The notes: generated by a model from the sequence alone, not told the origin. A stretch of 64,000 nt of DNA from Acidimicrobiales bacterium (GCA_017883135.1 JADGOE010000001.1:1-64000), one strand, 5' to 3'. Shown: positions 9,533 to 24,280, numbered from the stretch's first letter. Translations and numbers: made by a program.

Positions 9533-9649
9533 CCTTCCGTAACATTCGTCCCCCGGTGGACCCGGCTCTGCGTCGGGCAGGTCAGGTAGAGGCCTTCTCT
9601 CCCCGGGCGGCGCTGGGCGCCGGACCCTGATCCGGCGATCGGCCCGGTG

Positions 9650-10822
9650 TCAAAGGGCGTTGGCCCGCACGATGCCTCCGAGCCAGGAGGCGCTGGGCTT
9701 CGGGCGGCGCTCGAAGGTCTGACGGTCCACGGCCACCAGGCCGAAGGTGGGGCCGTAGCCGAGCACCCACTCGAAGTTGTCCAGGAGGCTCCAACAGAAG
9801 TACCCGCGCACATCGATCCCGTCGTCGATACAGCGCTTCACACCGGTCAGCGCCCGCGTCACGTACTCGATGCGCTGCTCGTCGTCGTCGGTCCCGATGC
9901 CGTTCTCCGTGACTTGCACCGGAAGGCCGCCCGTCTTGTCCCATGCCCGACGGATGGTGGCTTCGAGGGCCTCGGGCCAGACCTCGTAGCCCATCTGGGT
10001 CGTGGGCACGCCTTCCTCTCCGCCGATGAACCCCTCGGGACCGACCCGCATACGGGTGTAGGTCTGGACCCCGATGTAGTCATCACCCTCGGTGGCCTCG
10101 AGGAAGACGTCCTCAGAGGGACGGCGCAGGCGCTCGAGCCACTCCTCGCCTCCGGGCTGCAGCTGGTAGTCGGTCATCGACAGGGTCAGGCCCACCGGAA
10201 AGTCACCGGGGCCCGAACGGATCGCATCCGCGGCCTTGCGGTGGGCCACCACCAGGGCATCGTTGACGAGATCTCGACGCCCCCGGTCCCGCACCCGGGG
10301 AGGGAAGATTCCGTGCCGCCACCCCATGGTCGCCACCACATTGGGCTCATTGATGGTGCATGCCATCCCGATCAGGTCGCCGATATGGCCAGTGGCCTTC
10401 TCACAGAAGCGGGCGAACCGGTCCGGCGCATGCAGCGCCTCCCAGGTGCCCGCGGCCGCCAGCCAACGGGGATGGGTGAAGTGGTGGAACGTGACCACCG
10501 GCAGGATGCCGTGCTCGTGACACGTGGCGGCCATCCTGCGGTAGTGGTCGAGCGCCACCAGCGAGAACTCACCTTCCTCCGGTTCGATACGGCTCCACTC
10601 GAGTGAGAAGCGGTACGAGGAGAACCCGAGCTCGGCCACCAGGGCGATGTCCTCGGGGTAGCGGTTGAAGGAGTCGCAGGCATCGCCGCTCACGTCGGCG
10701 CACCCCGAGCTGGGGTCGTGCTCCATCGCCCACCAGTCGTTGTTGACGTTGCCCCCCTCGATCTGATGGGCGGCGGTGGCGGCTCCCCACAAGAAGTGGT
10801 CCGGAAAGGTGATCGTAGGCAC
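9650..10822 (-). CDS. Glycoside hydrolase family 1 (beta-glucosidase-like)
   Basis: TFPDHFLWGAATAAHQIEGGNVNNDWW...TINEPN...VTENGIGTDD; GTG start inferred at 10822. Confidence 0.9.
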   Translation of the reverse strand: MPTITFPDHFLWGAATAAHQIEGGNVNNDWWAMEHDPSSGCADVSGDACDSFNRYPEDIALVAELGFSSYRFSLEWSRIEPEEGEFSLVALDHYRRMAATCHEHGILPVVTFHHFTHPRWLAAAGTWEALHAPDRFARFCEKATGHIGDLIGMACTINEPNVVATMGWRHGIFPPRVRDRGRRDLVNDALVVAHRKAADAIRSGPGDFPVGLTLSMTDYQLQPGGEEWLERLRRPSEDVFLEATEGDDYIGVQTYTRMRVGPEGFIGGEEGVPTTQMGYEVWPEALEATIRRAWDKTGGLPVQVTENGIGTDDDEQRIEYVTRALTGVKRCIDDGIDVRGYFCWSLLDNFEWVLGYGPTFGLVAVDRQTFERRPKPSASWLGGIVRANAL

Positions 10823-10876
10823 GGTCGGTAACCGTAGCGGGGCATCGTCCCCGTCATCACCTGACAGGATGGGGAG

Positions 10877-11737
10877 GTGAGCCAAGCCCTCGAACTCCTG
10901 GTCGACCTGCTCGATCTCGAGCCCATCGAAGTCAACATCTTCCGTGGGGTCAACCCCAACGAAGACCGCCAACGCGTGTTCGGAGGTCAGGTGGCCGCCC
11001 AGTCCCTGATGGCGGCCGGCCGCACGGTGGCCGCCGGACGTCCGCACTCGCTGCACGCCTACTTCCTCCGGCCCGGCGATCCGAGCATCCCCATCCTCTA
11101 CGAGGTGGACCGCATCCGCGACGGCCGCTCGTTCACCACCCGCCGGGTGGTGGCCATCCAGCACGGGCGCGCGATCTTCAACATGTCGGCCTCATTCCAC
11201 GCGGACGAGGTCGGGTTGTCCCACCAGTTCCCCATGCCCGAAGTGCCCGATCCCGAAACCCTCGAAACCCTGGCGGTGAGGCTCGCTCCGCACCGGGAGA
11301 GCCTCGGGGACTGGTTCGCCCGACCCCATCCGATCGACCAGCGCCACATCGGGGCGCTTCCCTTCATGCCCGGCGCCGGAAAGGAACCCAGCCAACGGCT
11401 GTGGATCCGGGCCGACGGCACGCTGCCCGACGATCCGCTGTTGCACGCCTGTATCGCCGCCTACGCCTCGGACATGTCCCTGTTCGACACCATGTTGGCC
11501 CCACACGACCTGGGCTGGGACGATCCCGATTTCATGGGGGCGAGCCTCGACCACTGCATGTGGTTCCACCGGCCCGTCCGGGCAGACGAGTGGCTCCTCT
11601 ACGACATGGACAGCCAGAGCGCATTCGGCGCCCGCGGCCTGGCCCGCGGCTTCATGTTCGCCCAGACCGGAGAGCTGGTGGTCTCCATGGTCCAAGAAGG
11701 CCTGATGCGGAAGTCACCCGGGCCCGCCGGCTCCTGA
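10877..11737 (+). CDS. tesB: Acyl-CoA thioesterase II
   Basis: LLDLEPIEVNIFRGVNPNEDRQRVFGGQVAAQSLMAAGRTV... Confidence 0.9.
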   Translation: MSQALELLVDLLDLEPIEVNIFRGVNPNEDRQRVFGGQVAAQSLMAAGRTVAAGRPHSLHAYFLRPGDPSIPILYEVDRIRDGRSFTTRRVVAIQHGRAIFNMSASFHADEVGLSHQFPMPEVPDPETLETLAVRLAPHRESLGDWFARPHPIDQRHIGALPFMPGAGKEPSQRLWIRADGTLPDDPLLHACIAAYASDMSLFDTMLAPHDLGWDDPDFMGASLDHCMWFHRPVRADEWLLYDMDSQSAFGARGLARGFMFAQTGELVVSMVQEGLMRKSPGPAGS

Positions 11738-11791
11738 ACCGACAGGGACTCGGCACCCGAAATCAGTCGGGGTCGGCCAGTTCCGCTGCGG

Positions 11792-13087
11792 TCAGCGAGC
11801 GCCGATGGGCACGTAGTCGCGGGCGTCGTCTCCGATGTAGAGCTGTCGCGGGCGGGCGATCTTCGAGTCCTGATCGAGCATCTCCTGCCAGTGGGCGAGC
11901 CAGCCCGCCGTCCGGGGGATGGCGAAGAGCACGGGGAACATCTCGAGCGGGAACCCCATGGCCTGGTAGATGAGGCCCGAGTAGAAGTCGACGTTGGGAT
12001 AGAGCTTGCGGGAGGTGAAGTACTCGTCGGACAGGGCGATCTCCTCGAGCTTGAGGGCGATGTCCAGCAACGGGTTCTTGCCGGTGATCTCGAAGACGTC
12101 GTCGGCGGTCTTCTTGATGATCTGCGCACGCGGGTCATAGCTCTTGTAGACCCGATGGCCGAATCCCTGCAGCCTTCCGCCCGAGCCTTCCTTGACTGAG
12201 GCGATGAACGGCTCAACGTTGTCGAGCGAGCCGATGTCGGTGAGCATCCGGATGACCGCCTCATTGGCTCCCCCGTGACGCGGGCCGTACAGAGCGGCAG
12301 CGGCAGCGGCAGTGGCCGAGTACGGGTCCGCGTGCGACGAGCCAACGACCCTCATGGCGGTGGTCGAGCAGTTCTGCTCGTGGTCGGCATGCAGGATGAA
12401 CAGGACGTCGAGGGCACGAGCCAGGGCCGGATTGGCGTCGAACCGGGGTTCGGCGGTCTTCCACATCATGGAGAGGAAGTTGGAGGTGAACTTCAGTGAG
12501 TTGTCCGGGTAGACGAAGGGCATGCCCACACTGAATCGATGCGCAGCGGCCGCCAAGGTGGGCATCTTGGCGATGAGGCGGATGATCTGCTTGTTCCGTG
12601 ACTCGATGTCGAAGATGTCCTTGGCGTCGAGGTAGAAGGTGGAGAGTGCGGCCACCGCCGAAACCAGCATCCCCATGGGATGGGCGTCGTAGTGGAACCC
12701 TTCGAGGAAGCGCTTGCGCACGTTCTCGTGGATGAACGTGTGATGGGTGACCTCGTGCTGCCAGACGTCGTACTCGGCCGGCGTGGGGAGATCGCCGTTC
12801 AAAAGGAGGTAGGCGACTTCGAGATACGTGGACTGCTCGGCCAATTGCTCGATCGGATAGCCCCGATAGCGAAGGATCCCCTCGTCGCCGTCAAGGTAGG
12901 TGATCGAACTCTCGCAGGCTGCCGTCGACACGAGCCCGGGGTCGTAGAACCAGACACCGGGGAGGAGCTTCCCCCACTGGGCAGCCGAAATCCCCCCGTT
13001 CTCAAAGGGGATCTCGAGGGACTCACCGGTTCGGTTGTCGGTGATCGTGATGCTGTCGGCCACTCGCCTCAGAACCTTCCGTTGCAC
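11792..13087 (-). CDS. gltA: Citrate synthase
   Basis: ITYLDGDEGILRYRGYPIEQLAE...HADHEQNCSTTAMRVVGSS...GFGHRVYKSYDPRA. Confidence 0.96.
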   Translation of the reverse strand: MQRKVLRRVADSITITDNRTGESLEIPFENGGISAAQWGKLLPGVWFYDPGLVSTAACESSITYLDGDEGILRYRGYPIEQLAEQSTYLEVAYLLLNGDLPTPAEYDVWQHEVTHHTFIHENVRKRFLEGFHYDAHPMGMLVSAVAALSTFYLDAKDIFDIESRNKQIIRLIAKMPTLAAAAHRFSVGMPFVYPDNSLKFTSNFLSMMWKTAEPRFDANPALARALDVLFILHADHEQNCSTTAMRVVGSSHADPYSATAAAAAALYGPRHGGANEAVIRMLTDIGSLDNVEPFIASVKEGSGGRLQGFGHRVYKSYDPRAQIIKKTADDVFEITGKNPLLDIALKLEEIALSDEYFTSRKLYPNVDFYSGLIYQAMGFPLEMFPVLFAIPRTAGWLAHWQEMLDQDSKIARPRQLYIGDDARDYVPIGAR

Positions 13088-13171
13088 TCGTTGCTCCTTG
13101 CTGTGTCCAATCCTAGATCGTCACTCCGCGACCTCGACCAATAACGAGCGACAGATCACCTGGCCACCATG

Positions 13172-14362
13172 TCACCCGGTGATCTCGAGGAGGAACTGCT
13201 GGGTGGACCCTGTCGGATCGGCCTGACCGGCAGGGATGGCGATCGACACGGTCAGCGTGTAGCGATGGCCGCTGCTGACCGCCTGGTCGGCCGTCGTCAA
13301 CGCCTCGGAGGCACCTGACCGCAAGGAGGTGGTGGCCCGCGATCCGCCGGTGGAGCTCGCCGGTGGCGGTGCGGATCCGGTGGGATCAGCGACGGCCAGG
13401 ACACTGGTGACCACCACCCCCGATTCGGGCACCGTGCCGCAGTTGGTCACGGTGACGACGGCGCTGACCGAGGTGGTCGGGGGTAGGACGGTGGGCGACG
13501 CTCCCGGGACGAGTGACTGAGGATCGCTGCACGAGTCGGCCACGATGCCGGCGCCGCCGGTGGCCACCGCAGGAGGCCGCAGGCCGACCGCGGTGATCAC
13601 CAGCCGGTGGAAGGGAATCAAGGCCACCGATGCCGACAGCGCCGAGGCGGTCGCACCTAGCTGGACGGCGCCGAGCGCCGCCGTGTCGACCGGCGCACCC
13701 ACCCAGGACGACTTCGGCAGGTGAACAGGGATCCGATGCAGCCGGAGGTAGGCCAGAAGTTCCCGGTAGCCGTCATCTGCCCCTTGGAGGAGGAGCCCCT
13801 CTGCCGTCATGGCACTTGCCGCCTGGCTGATCGAGATCAGGGGTGCCGAGCTGACCGCCACCGAGGTGGCCGGCGCGCCGCTCACCGGTAGGGGGACCAT
13901 GCCCAGCAGTTGGTCGATGGTGGACCGCAGGCCCGACACGGCAGAGGCCCGGTCGTCCATCACCCGGTCGAGCCGGCTGCTCACATCGCCGGTGGGCACC
14001 GGAGGCACGCTGTGGGCCGCCTGGTATGCCTGCTGCGCCGTGGCGAGGACCGCCTGGTCGAGGCCTTGCTGCACCTCTGCCCGCGCCGTATGGGGCACCT
14101 GCTGGTTGGGCAACTGGGCGGCCGTGCCCATCAGCGCCGCCAACTCGGCTCCGGTCCGGTTCGAGGCCTCGACCACACCAGACACCAACGCGCCGTACCC
14201 GGTGTCCGTCGAGGTCCGGTAACCACTGGACTGGGTGTGGATCTCGATGAGCGATCCGAAGATCACCAGCAAGGTGAACGCGGCAGCGAGGCCGACCAGG
14301 ATCGGCCTCCCCCATCCGCGCTGTCCGGCAGAACGGCGGCGTCTGCGGCGGGCCCTCGGCAT
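13172..14362 (-). CDS. Hypothetical membrane-anchored protein
   Basis: 391+ aa, basic N-terminus followed by one TM (ILVGLAAAFTLLVIFGSLI). Confidence 0.6.
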   Translation of the reverse strand: MPRARRRRRRSAGQRGWGRPILVGLAAAFTLLVIFGSLIEIHTQSSGYRTSTDTGYGALVSGVVEASNRTGAELAALMGTAAQLPNQQVPHTARAEVQQGLDQAVLATAQQAYQAAHSVPPVPTGDVSSRLDRVMDDRASAVSGLRSTIDQLLGMVPLPVSGAPATSVAVSSAPLISISQAASAMTAEGLLLQGADDGYRELLAYLRLHRIPVHLPKSSWVGAPVDTAALGAVQLGATASALSASVALIPFHRLVITAVGLRPPAVATGGAGIVADSCSDPQSLVPGASPTVLPPTTSVSAVVTVTNCGTVPESGVVVTSVLAVADPTGSAPPPASSTGGSRATTSLRSGASEALTTADQAVSSGHRYTLTVSIAIPAGQADPTGSTQQFLLEITG

Positions 14363-14469
14363 TCGGACGACGATAGTGCTGCCGGTCGGGCCCGGGCCCT
14401 GCGCCCCTCCGGTGCGGCGAAGCCTACCCTTGCAGCCGACACGGCGCAGAGGCGCGCCCTACTGATCAG

Positions 14470-15822
<1,353 letters not shown>

Positions 15823-15910
15823 TCAGATCGTCACACTCCTCACAATTGACCAGGGCGGCCGATGGCCACGGGGGGCGACGACCACGGCGGCCGATGTCGG
15901 GGTACGCCGG

Positions 15911-17374
15911 TCAGTCACGATCGTCTGCGGTACTCGCGCCGACCGACTGGTCGACCGCCGGCACCGGGCCGCCGAGGAGCGGAAGGTCCGGAGCCGGTGG
16001 GCTCAATTCGAGTGACTGGAGCGCCCTGGTGGTGGCATCGACCGACGGGGGGTGGGGCAGCTCCTTCTCCCCTGCCGGGACCACGCCCATCTCGACGAAT
16101 CGGCGGGCGGTGACCAGCACACGCCCTTCGAGCGATCCAACCGCCTTGTTGTAGGCGGCCACCGCGCTGTTCAGCCCCTTGCCCACGCCCGAGACGTGAT
16201 CCCCCAATACCGACAGGCGCTGGTAGAGCTCCGCTCCCAGCAGCTGCACCTCGCGGGCGTTTTCGGCCAGCGCGTCCTGCTGCCACCCGTAGGCCACCGC
16301 CCGCAGCAGCGCGATGAGCGAAGTGGGCGTAGCCAGCAGGACGTGATTGGCCACCGCGTGCTCCATCAGCCCCGGCTCGTGCTCCAGCGCCGCGGTCAGC
16401 AGCGGGTCGCCGGGGATGAACGCCACAACGAACTCGGGTGAGGGGTCGACCCGCTTCCAGTACTCCTTCTTTGCGAGAGCGTCGACGTGTGCCTTCATCT
16501 GGCGGCCGTGGCTCGCCAGATGGGTGCGGCGGACGGATTCGTCGTCGGCCTCGTTGGCCTCGAGGAAGGCCTGCATGGGGACCTTGGCGTCGACCGCCAC
16601 GTTCTTCCCTCCTGGGAGGTGCACCACCATGTCGGGGCGCATGCGGCCACCGTCGGCGTCCGACGTGACCTGCTCGTCGAAGTCGCAGTGCTCGAGCATG
16701 CCGGCCATCTCGACCACTCGGCGCAACTGCAGCTCCCCCCAGCGGCCGCGGGTCTGGGGTGATCGGAGGGCGGTGACCAGGTTCCGGGTCTCCTTGTGCA
16801 GCTGGTCGTGCGAGTTCGAGAGGTGCTTCATCTGCTCAGTGAGGGTCGTATAGGCCCGCTGGCGCTCGACCTCGAGCCGCTGCATCCCCGCCTCGTACTT
16901 GCCCAACTGTTCGCCGATCGGCTTCAACAGCTGCTCGATGGCCAGGTGGCGCTTGGCCAGCTCCCCCTCGGCGGCTTGGCGGGTCTCACCGAGCTTGGTG
17001 TCGGCCAGCTGGAGGAACTGTTCATTGTTCTGCTGAAGCGCCGCGCTGGAGAGGCGGGCGAACTCCCCCAGCAGTTGGTCACGGACCTCGTCGAATGCGG
17101 CGGCTCGTTGCGTCGCCGCCTCCCGTTCATAGTTGAGCTCCGTGACCAGCCGGGACACCTCGGACCGGTGGAACACCACCTGCTGCTGCTCGGTGGCCAT
17201 GAGGGCTCGCAGGCTCTGGAGCTCCTCGGTCAGGAGCCGACCCCGGTCGAGGGCATCGGCGAGGCGGGCCTCGGCGGTCCGCGCCGCTGTCACCTGGTTG
17301 GCACGGACCAACAGGCCCACCACGAGACCAAGGGCGGCGCCGGCGACGAGGCCGAGTATCAGTCCGGTGATCAT
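15911..17374 (-). CDS. rmuC: DNA recombination protein RmuC
   Basis: N-terminal TM, coiled coil, LRSPQTRGRWGELQLRRVVEMAGML...RPDMVVHLPGGKNVAVDAKVP. Confidence 0.93.
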   Translation of the reverse strand: MITGLILGLVAGAALGLVVGLLVRANQVTAARTAEARLADALDRGRLLTEELQSLRALMATEQQQVVFHRSEVSRLVTELNYEREAATQRAAAFDEVRDQLLGEFARLSSAALQQNNEQFLQLADTKLGETRQAAEGELAKRHLAIEQLLKPIGEQLGKYEAGMQRLEVERQRAYTTLTEQMKHLSNSHDQLHKETRNLVTALRSPQTRGRWGELQLRRVVEMAGMLEHCDFDEQVTSDADGGRMRPDMVVHLPGGKNVAVDAKVPMQAFLEANEADDESVRRTHLASHGRQMKAHVDALAKKEYWKRVDPSPEFVVAFIPGDPLLTAALEHEPGLMEHAVANHVLLATPTSLIALLRAVAYGWQQDALAENAREVQLLGAELYQRLSVLGDHVSGVGKGLNSAVAAYNKAVGSLEGRVLVTARRFVEMGVVPAGEKELPHPPSVDATTRALQSLELSPPAPDLPLLGGPVPAVDQSVGASTADDRD

Positions 17375-17508
17375 GGTGAGTCCTCCTCGGGGCCCCGAGG
17401 ACCCTCGGGGCCAAGCGTACCGAGTGGGTGCGACAACCCGAGAGAGCACCGGATGCAGCCGGGCAGCCGGGCACCTCCGACAAAAGGGCCGTGTGCCACC
17501 ATGGGCTC

Positions 17509-18807
17509 ATGCATCGCGTCGTCATCGTGGGCGCAGGATTCGGCGGGCTGTCAGCGGCCAGGGCACTGATCGGCAAGCCCGTCGAGGTGACGATCGTCGA
17601 CCAGCGCAACTTCCACACGTTCCAGCCACTGCTCTACGAGGTGGCAACCGCCGGCCTCGACTCGGGCGACGTCGCCTACCCGATCAGGATGATCTTTGGT
17701 CGTGCCGGCAACGTCACCTTCCGATTCGCCTCGGTCACCGGTGTCGACTGGGTCCGCCGAGAGGTCACCCTTGCGGGCACCAGCCCCCTGCCCTTCGACT
17801 CGGTCATCGTCGCCAGTGGCGCCACCGCCAAGTTCTTCGGGATACCCGGAGCATCGGAGCACAGCCACCCCCTGTACACCCTGACCGACGCACGCAGCCT
17901 CCGGGACCACGTGCTCCGCAGGCTCGAGGATGTCGATGCCCATCCCGATTCGGTCGCGGACGGTGCCCTCACGTTCGTCGTCGTCGGGGGCGGACCCACT
18001 GGGGTCGAGGTGGCCGGGGCCCTTGCGGAGTTGCTCGATGTGGCCGTGCGCCACGACGGCTTCCGATTCGACCGCACCTCCGGTCGGATCATCGTGGTCG
18101 ACGGGCTAGACAGGCTGCTCGTCCCCTTCAAAGAGTCGGCGGCCTCCTACGCCGCGCTCACCCTCGAGGGCCGTGGGGTGGAGCTCGAGCTCGGCCACAT
18201 GGTGAGGTCGGTCTCTGCCTCCGGGGTGGAGCTCGACGACGGCACCCGGATTCCGACACGGACCGTCGTATGGGCCGGAGGGGTGACCGTCGAAGGCACC
18301 GTCGCCTCGCGTCTGGCCGCCGCCGTCGGCCCGAACGGCCGCCTGCTGGTGAACCCGGACCTCTCGCTCACCGAGCACGAAGGGGCCTATGCCGTCGGTG
18401 ATGCGGCAGCCGTTCCGTGGAGGGACGGACCGTCCGAGGCCGATCGGATCTGCCCCCAAGTGGCCCAGGTGGCCATCCAGTCGGGCGGACACGCAGCCCG
18501 CCAGATCCTCAATCAGGTCGAGGATCGGCCGACCGCGCCGTTCCACTATCGGGACAAGGGGATCATGGCGACCATCGGGCGCCGGGCGGCCATCGCCCAG
18601 TTCCCCAACGGCACGGTGGTGCGGGGCACCCTCGGGTGGCTGGCCTGGCTCGGCCTCCACCTGCTCTACCTGGTCGGGTACCGCAACAAGGCCGTCGTGC
18701 TCGTGAACTGGTCGTGGAGGTACCTCTCGTGGGGATCGGGGCCGCGGGTCATCGTCGGGGAGGAGTCCGACGGGGCCGACCTCCTCAGCGACCGACCTCG
18801 TCGGTGA
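17509..18807 (+). CDS. ndh: Type II NADH dehydrogenase / NAD(P)/FAD-dependent oxidoreductase
   Basis: MHRVVIVGAGFGGLSAARAL...NFHTFQPLLYEVATAGL...VVVGGGPTGVEVAGALAEL. Confidence 0.88.
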   Translation: MHRVVIVGAGFGGLSAARALIGKPVEVTIVDQRNFHTFQPLLYEVATAGLDSGDVAYPIRMIFGRAGNVTFRFASVTGVDWVRREVTLAGTSPLPFDSVIVASGATAKFFGIPGASEHSHPLYTLTDARSLRDHVLRRLEDVDAHPDSVADGALTFVVVGGGPTGVEVAGALAELLDVAVRHDGFRFDRTSGRIIVVDGLDRLLVPFKESAASYAALTLEGRGVELELGHMVRSVSASGVELDDGTRIPTRTVVWAGGVTVEGTVASRLAAAVGPNGRLLVNPDLSLTEHEGAYAVGDAAAVPWRDGPSEADRICPQVAQVAIQSGGHAARQILNQVEDRPTAPFHYRDKGIMATIGRRAAIAQFPNGTVVRGTLGWLAWLGLHLLYLVGYRNKAVVLVNWSWRYLSWGSGPRVIVGEESDGADLLSDRPRR

Positions 18808-18887
18808 CGGCCCGGCCACGGGCGACGGGCCACAGGAGCGGCGACCACCCTCGGCACCGGCAGGGCCCGCTCCCCGTAGCGGATACG

Positions 18888-19526
18888 GTGAACCACGTGG
18901 ACAGCCCCCTCGAGCGAATTGACCGGATGGTCCTCCAGCTGTTCGCGCTGGTCGGCGAATCCGTGTCCGGGGCTACCGACGCACTCCTTTCGGGGGACCG
19001 CGAAGCGGCAAAGGCCCTCGCCGATCGGGACGAGGTGGTCGACGTCATCTACCACGACATCGAGCAGCTCACCCTCCAGCAGCTCACCGTGGCCGGCATC
19101 ACCTCTCCCAGCGACCTGCGGTTTCTGGTCACGGTGATCAGGATGCTGCCCGACCTCGAGCGGAACGGGGATCTGGCCGAGCACGTGGCCCGGCGGGCCG
19201 CCCGCGGCCTGGGCGGCGAACTGTCAGCCCGGAGCAGGGGCCTGGTCGAACGCATGGGTGAAGTGGCAATCCACATGTGGCGAGCAACGACCGACGCCTA
19301 TGCGGAGCGGATGCCCATGGCGGCCTCGGTGGTGGACACCCTCGACGACGAGATGGACGATCTCCATGTCAGCCTGACGATGGAGGTGGTGGCCGGAACC
19401 ATGCCCCTGCCGGTGGCGGTGGAGCTGGCCATGGTGGCCCGATTCTACGAACGCTTCGGGGACCACGCCGTGAATCTGGCCAAGCGGGTCGCCGTCCTGG
19501 CACCGTCCACCGGCCAGGTGCTGTAG
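18888..19526 (+). CDS. PhoU family protein
   Basis: LERIDRMVLQLFALVGESVSGATDALLSGDREAAKALADRDEVVD...VARFYERFGDHAVNLAKRV; GTG start inferred. Confidence 0.85.
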   Translation: MNHVDSPLERIDRMVLQLFALVGESVSGATDALLSGDREAAKALADRDEVVDVIYHDIEQLTLQQLTVAGITSPSDLRFLVTVIRMLPDLERNGDLAEHVARRAARGLGGELSARSRGLVERMGEVAIHMWRATTDAYAERMPMAASVVDTLDDEMDDLHVSLTMEVVAGTMPLPVAVELAMVARFYERFGDHAVNLAKRVAVLAPSTGQVL

Positions 19527-19527
19527 A

Positions 19528-19551
19528 CCCGCGCTCCAGCTGGAACGCGGG
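19528..19551. terminator. Stem-loop between convergent phoU-like and asd genes
   Basis: CCCGCG-c-TCC-agct-GGA-a-CGCGGG. Confidence 0.55.
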
Positions 19552-19565
19552 CCTCGCGGTCAGGG

Positions 19566-21880
<2,315 letters not shown>

Positions 21881-21975
21881 GGTGGTCAAGGCTACAGGGA
21901 GCAGTCCGGGGCTCCCGGTGACGACGGGGCGGGCGACGCCGGCGACCCGGTGGGGAGCGACTACCCTGATCCCCC

Positions 21976-22818
21976 GTGGCCACCGAGAAACGTCAACGCC
22001 AGAAGGCCGGCCGGCAAGCCCGACTGGCCGCCGAGCAGAAGGTCCAGAAGCGCAAGCAGACCCTTCGGCGCACCATCACCATCGTGGTGGTGGCCGCCAT
22101 CGTGGTCGGCATCTCCTATCTGATCTTCAAACCCGGGAAGAAGTCGACCGCCACCACCACCTCCACCTCGACCACCTCTCGCTCCTCGACCACCACTAGG
22201 CCGTCGCCGCCCGGAGGGTCGGGCAACAAGGCGCCGAGCGCCATCACCACATCGGCCGGCTGCCCGGCCAACTTCACCGCCACCCTCAACAAGCCCTCCT
22301 ACCCGTCGTACCCGCCGATAACCGTCGACGCGTCGAAGACCTACACGGCGACCGTCACCACCGACGTCGGCCCGTTCACCATCCAGCTCAACCCCAAGGC
22401 AGCACCGAAGGCGGTCAACAGCTTCGTGTTTCTGGCAAACCAGCACTTCTACGACTGCATCGTCTTCCAGCGGGTCATCCAGACCTTCATGAACCAGACA
22501 GGCGACCCCACCGGCACCGGGAGTGGCGGGCCCGGCTACCAGTTCGCCGATGAGCTACCCAAAGCGGCCACCCCGCAGTACCCGCTGGGCTCGGTGGCGA
22601 TGGCCAACTCGGGGCCGAGCACCAACGGCAGCCAGTTCTTCATCGTGGCCGGCGCGCAAGGGGAGAGCCTGGCGCCGAGCTACACCCTGTTCGGAAAGGT
22701 GACCTCGGGCATGGATGTGGTCAACAAGATCAATGCGGCCGGATCAGCTCCCACCAGCAGCACCGGAACACCGGCCACCCTCCACCGAATGGTGTCGGTG
22801 ACGGTCGCCGCGTCCTGA
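21976..22818 (+). CDS. Membrane-anchored cyclophilin-type peptidylprolyl isomerase
   Basis: N-terminal TM and KFxx..TTSTSTTSR linker; [36 protein letters not shown]. Confidence 0.9.
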   Translation: MATEKRQRQKAGRQARLAAEQKVQKRKQTLRRTITIVVVAAIVVGISYLIFKPGKKSTATTTSTSTTSRSSTTTRPSPPGGSGNKAPSAITTSAGCPANFTATLNKPSYPSYPPITVDASKTYTATVTTDVGPFTIQLNPKAAPKAVNSFVFLANQHFYDCIVFQRVIQTFMNQTGDPTGTGSGGPGYQFADELPKAATPQYPLGSVAMANSGPSTNGSQFFIVAGAQGESLAPSYTLFGKVTSGMDVVNKINAAGSAPTSSTGTPATLHRMVSVTVAAS

Positions 22819-22910
22819 CCGGGTCCTCACCGCCACCGGCCCCAACCGGCCCGCCATCGAATTCCGCCACACGACCCATCCCGCCGCACACGACACGAGG
22901 AGTAGGTGCC

Positions 22911-23465
22911 ATGGCCCCAGAGATCCCGGCTGCAGACGGCTCGAGCCCGAAGACCCAGCGCTTCGACGGACCGCCACCGATGGTCGTCGACCCGGAGAAG
23001 CGCCTCACCGCAGAGGTGGTGACCACCAAAGGCACCATGACCATCGCGCTGGATCCGATCGCCGCGCCCAAGACGGTCAACAACTTCGTGTTCCTGGCCC
23101 GGTGGCACTACTACGACGGGATCGGCTTCCACCGGATCATCCCGGGCTTCATGCTGCAGGGCGGCGACCCCGAAGGATCGGGGCGGGGCGGCCCCGGCTA
23201 CAAGTTCGACGACGAATTGCCCGCCCCCGGCCGCTACGAGATCGGCTCGTTGGCCATGGCCAACGCCGGCCCCAACACCAACGGAAGCCAGTTCTTCATC
23301 GTGAGCGGGCCCGATGGCGCCGCCCTCCCGCCGAGCTACTCGCTGTTCGGCAAGGTGGTGAAGGGGCTCGAGGTGGTCAAGGCCATCGAGTCGGCGGGCA
23401 GCAGGTCAGGCACTCCCTCGGAGAAGGTGGTCATCGACTCGGTGACCATCACCGAGTCTGACTGA
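22911..23465 (+). CDS. Cyclophilin-type peptidylprolyl isomerase
   Basis: [44 protein letters not shown]. Confidence 0.93.
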   Translation: MAPEIPAADGSSPKTQRFDGPPPMVVDPEKRLTAEVVTTKGTMTIALDPIAAPKTVNNFVFLARWHYYDGIGFHRIIPGFMLQGGDPEGSGRGGPGYKFDDELPAPGRYEIGSLAMANAGPNTNGSQFFIVSGPDGAALPPSYSLFGKVVKGLEVVKAIESAGSRSGTPSEKVVIDSVTITESD

Positions 23466-23496
23466 GCCCGACCCGGTTGGGCACGCCGAAAGGTGC

Positions 23497-24189
23497 TCAA
23501 GAGGGCAGCGCGCCCAGCCCGGCCTCTGCCCGGGCGCCGTCCACGTAGATGGCCACCGATCCGACACCGGCGGACCTCCACTGCCCGCTTGGGTCGCGGA
23601 TCAGTGCGGTCCGCTCGGGAATGCCGGCTACCGGCGTGCCGGCCGGCGCCAGCAGCACGGAACGGTGCAGCTTTTCGCCGTGCTCGTCCTCATGGGTATC
23701 GCCGAAGTGGGGCACCACCGCCAGGCCGCTGAGCAGCCCCAGCCCGATGGTGAGGCCCCCGCCTCGGGCGTCGACCATCGGATCGGTAAGGGCCATCGCA
23801 GCGCCCGACGAGCCCACCACCGCCGCGCCGCCCTTCCATGCCTCGACCAACGCCGCCCACACCTTGGAGTTCTTCAACACGCTCCGCAGGTGCATGGGCG
23901 AGCTGCCACTCAGGTAGATGAAGCGGGCATTCCGCATCACCGATGCAGCGCCGTCGTCCTCGGCGTCCGCGCGGGACAGGACCATCAATCCCTCGACCCG
24001 TCCCCCCATCGGCCTGAACCACTCGCCGGCCGCGACCACCAGACGTTCGGGGTGCTCGTAGGCAGCTGCCGTCGGCAACACCACCACCTCGTCGGATCCT
24101 GAAGCCGCCAGAAACTCCGCGTCGAACGAGCAACCCTCCTGCCACTCACCGCCGCCGACCAGTGCGAGCATTCCGGGAGCCGGTTCCAT
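23497..24189 (-). CDS. Peptidase S51 / cyanophycinase-like protein
   Basis: MLALVGGGEWQEGC...VVVLPTAAAYEHPE...VVGSSGAAMAL. Confidence 0.75.
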   Translation of the reverse strand: MEPAPGMLALVGGGEWQEGCSFDAEFLAASGSDEVVVLPTAAAYEHPERLVVAAGEWFRPMGGRVEGLMVLSRADAEDDGAASVMRNARFIYLSGSSPMHLRSVLKNSKVWAALVEAWKGGAAVVGSSGAAMALTDPMVDARGGGLTIGLGLLSGLAVVPHFGDTHEDEHGEKLHRSVLLAPAGTPVAGIPERTALIRDPSGQWRSAGVGSVAIYVDGARAEAGLGALPS

Positions 24190-24280
24190 GACGCAACTGT
24201 AGAGGTCAACCTGTGGGCCGGGAGCGGGCCGGCCGGCGATGCACTCGACCGGCTGAGCTCCGGACCCGGTGGTGGTGGGA

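Noticed and set aside
9647-10606. 319-aa plus-strand ORF
   Set aside because: Antisense to the GH1 gene.
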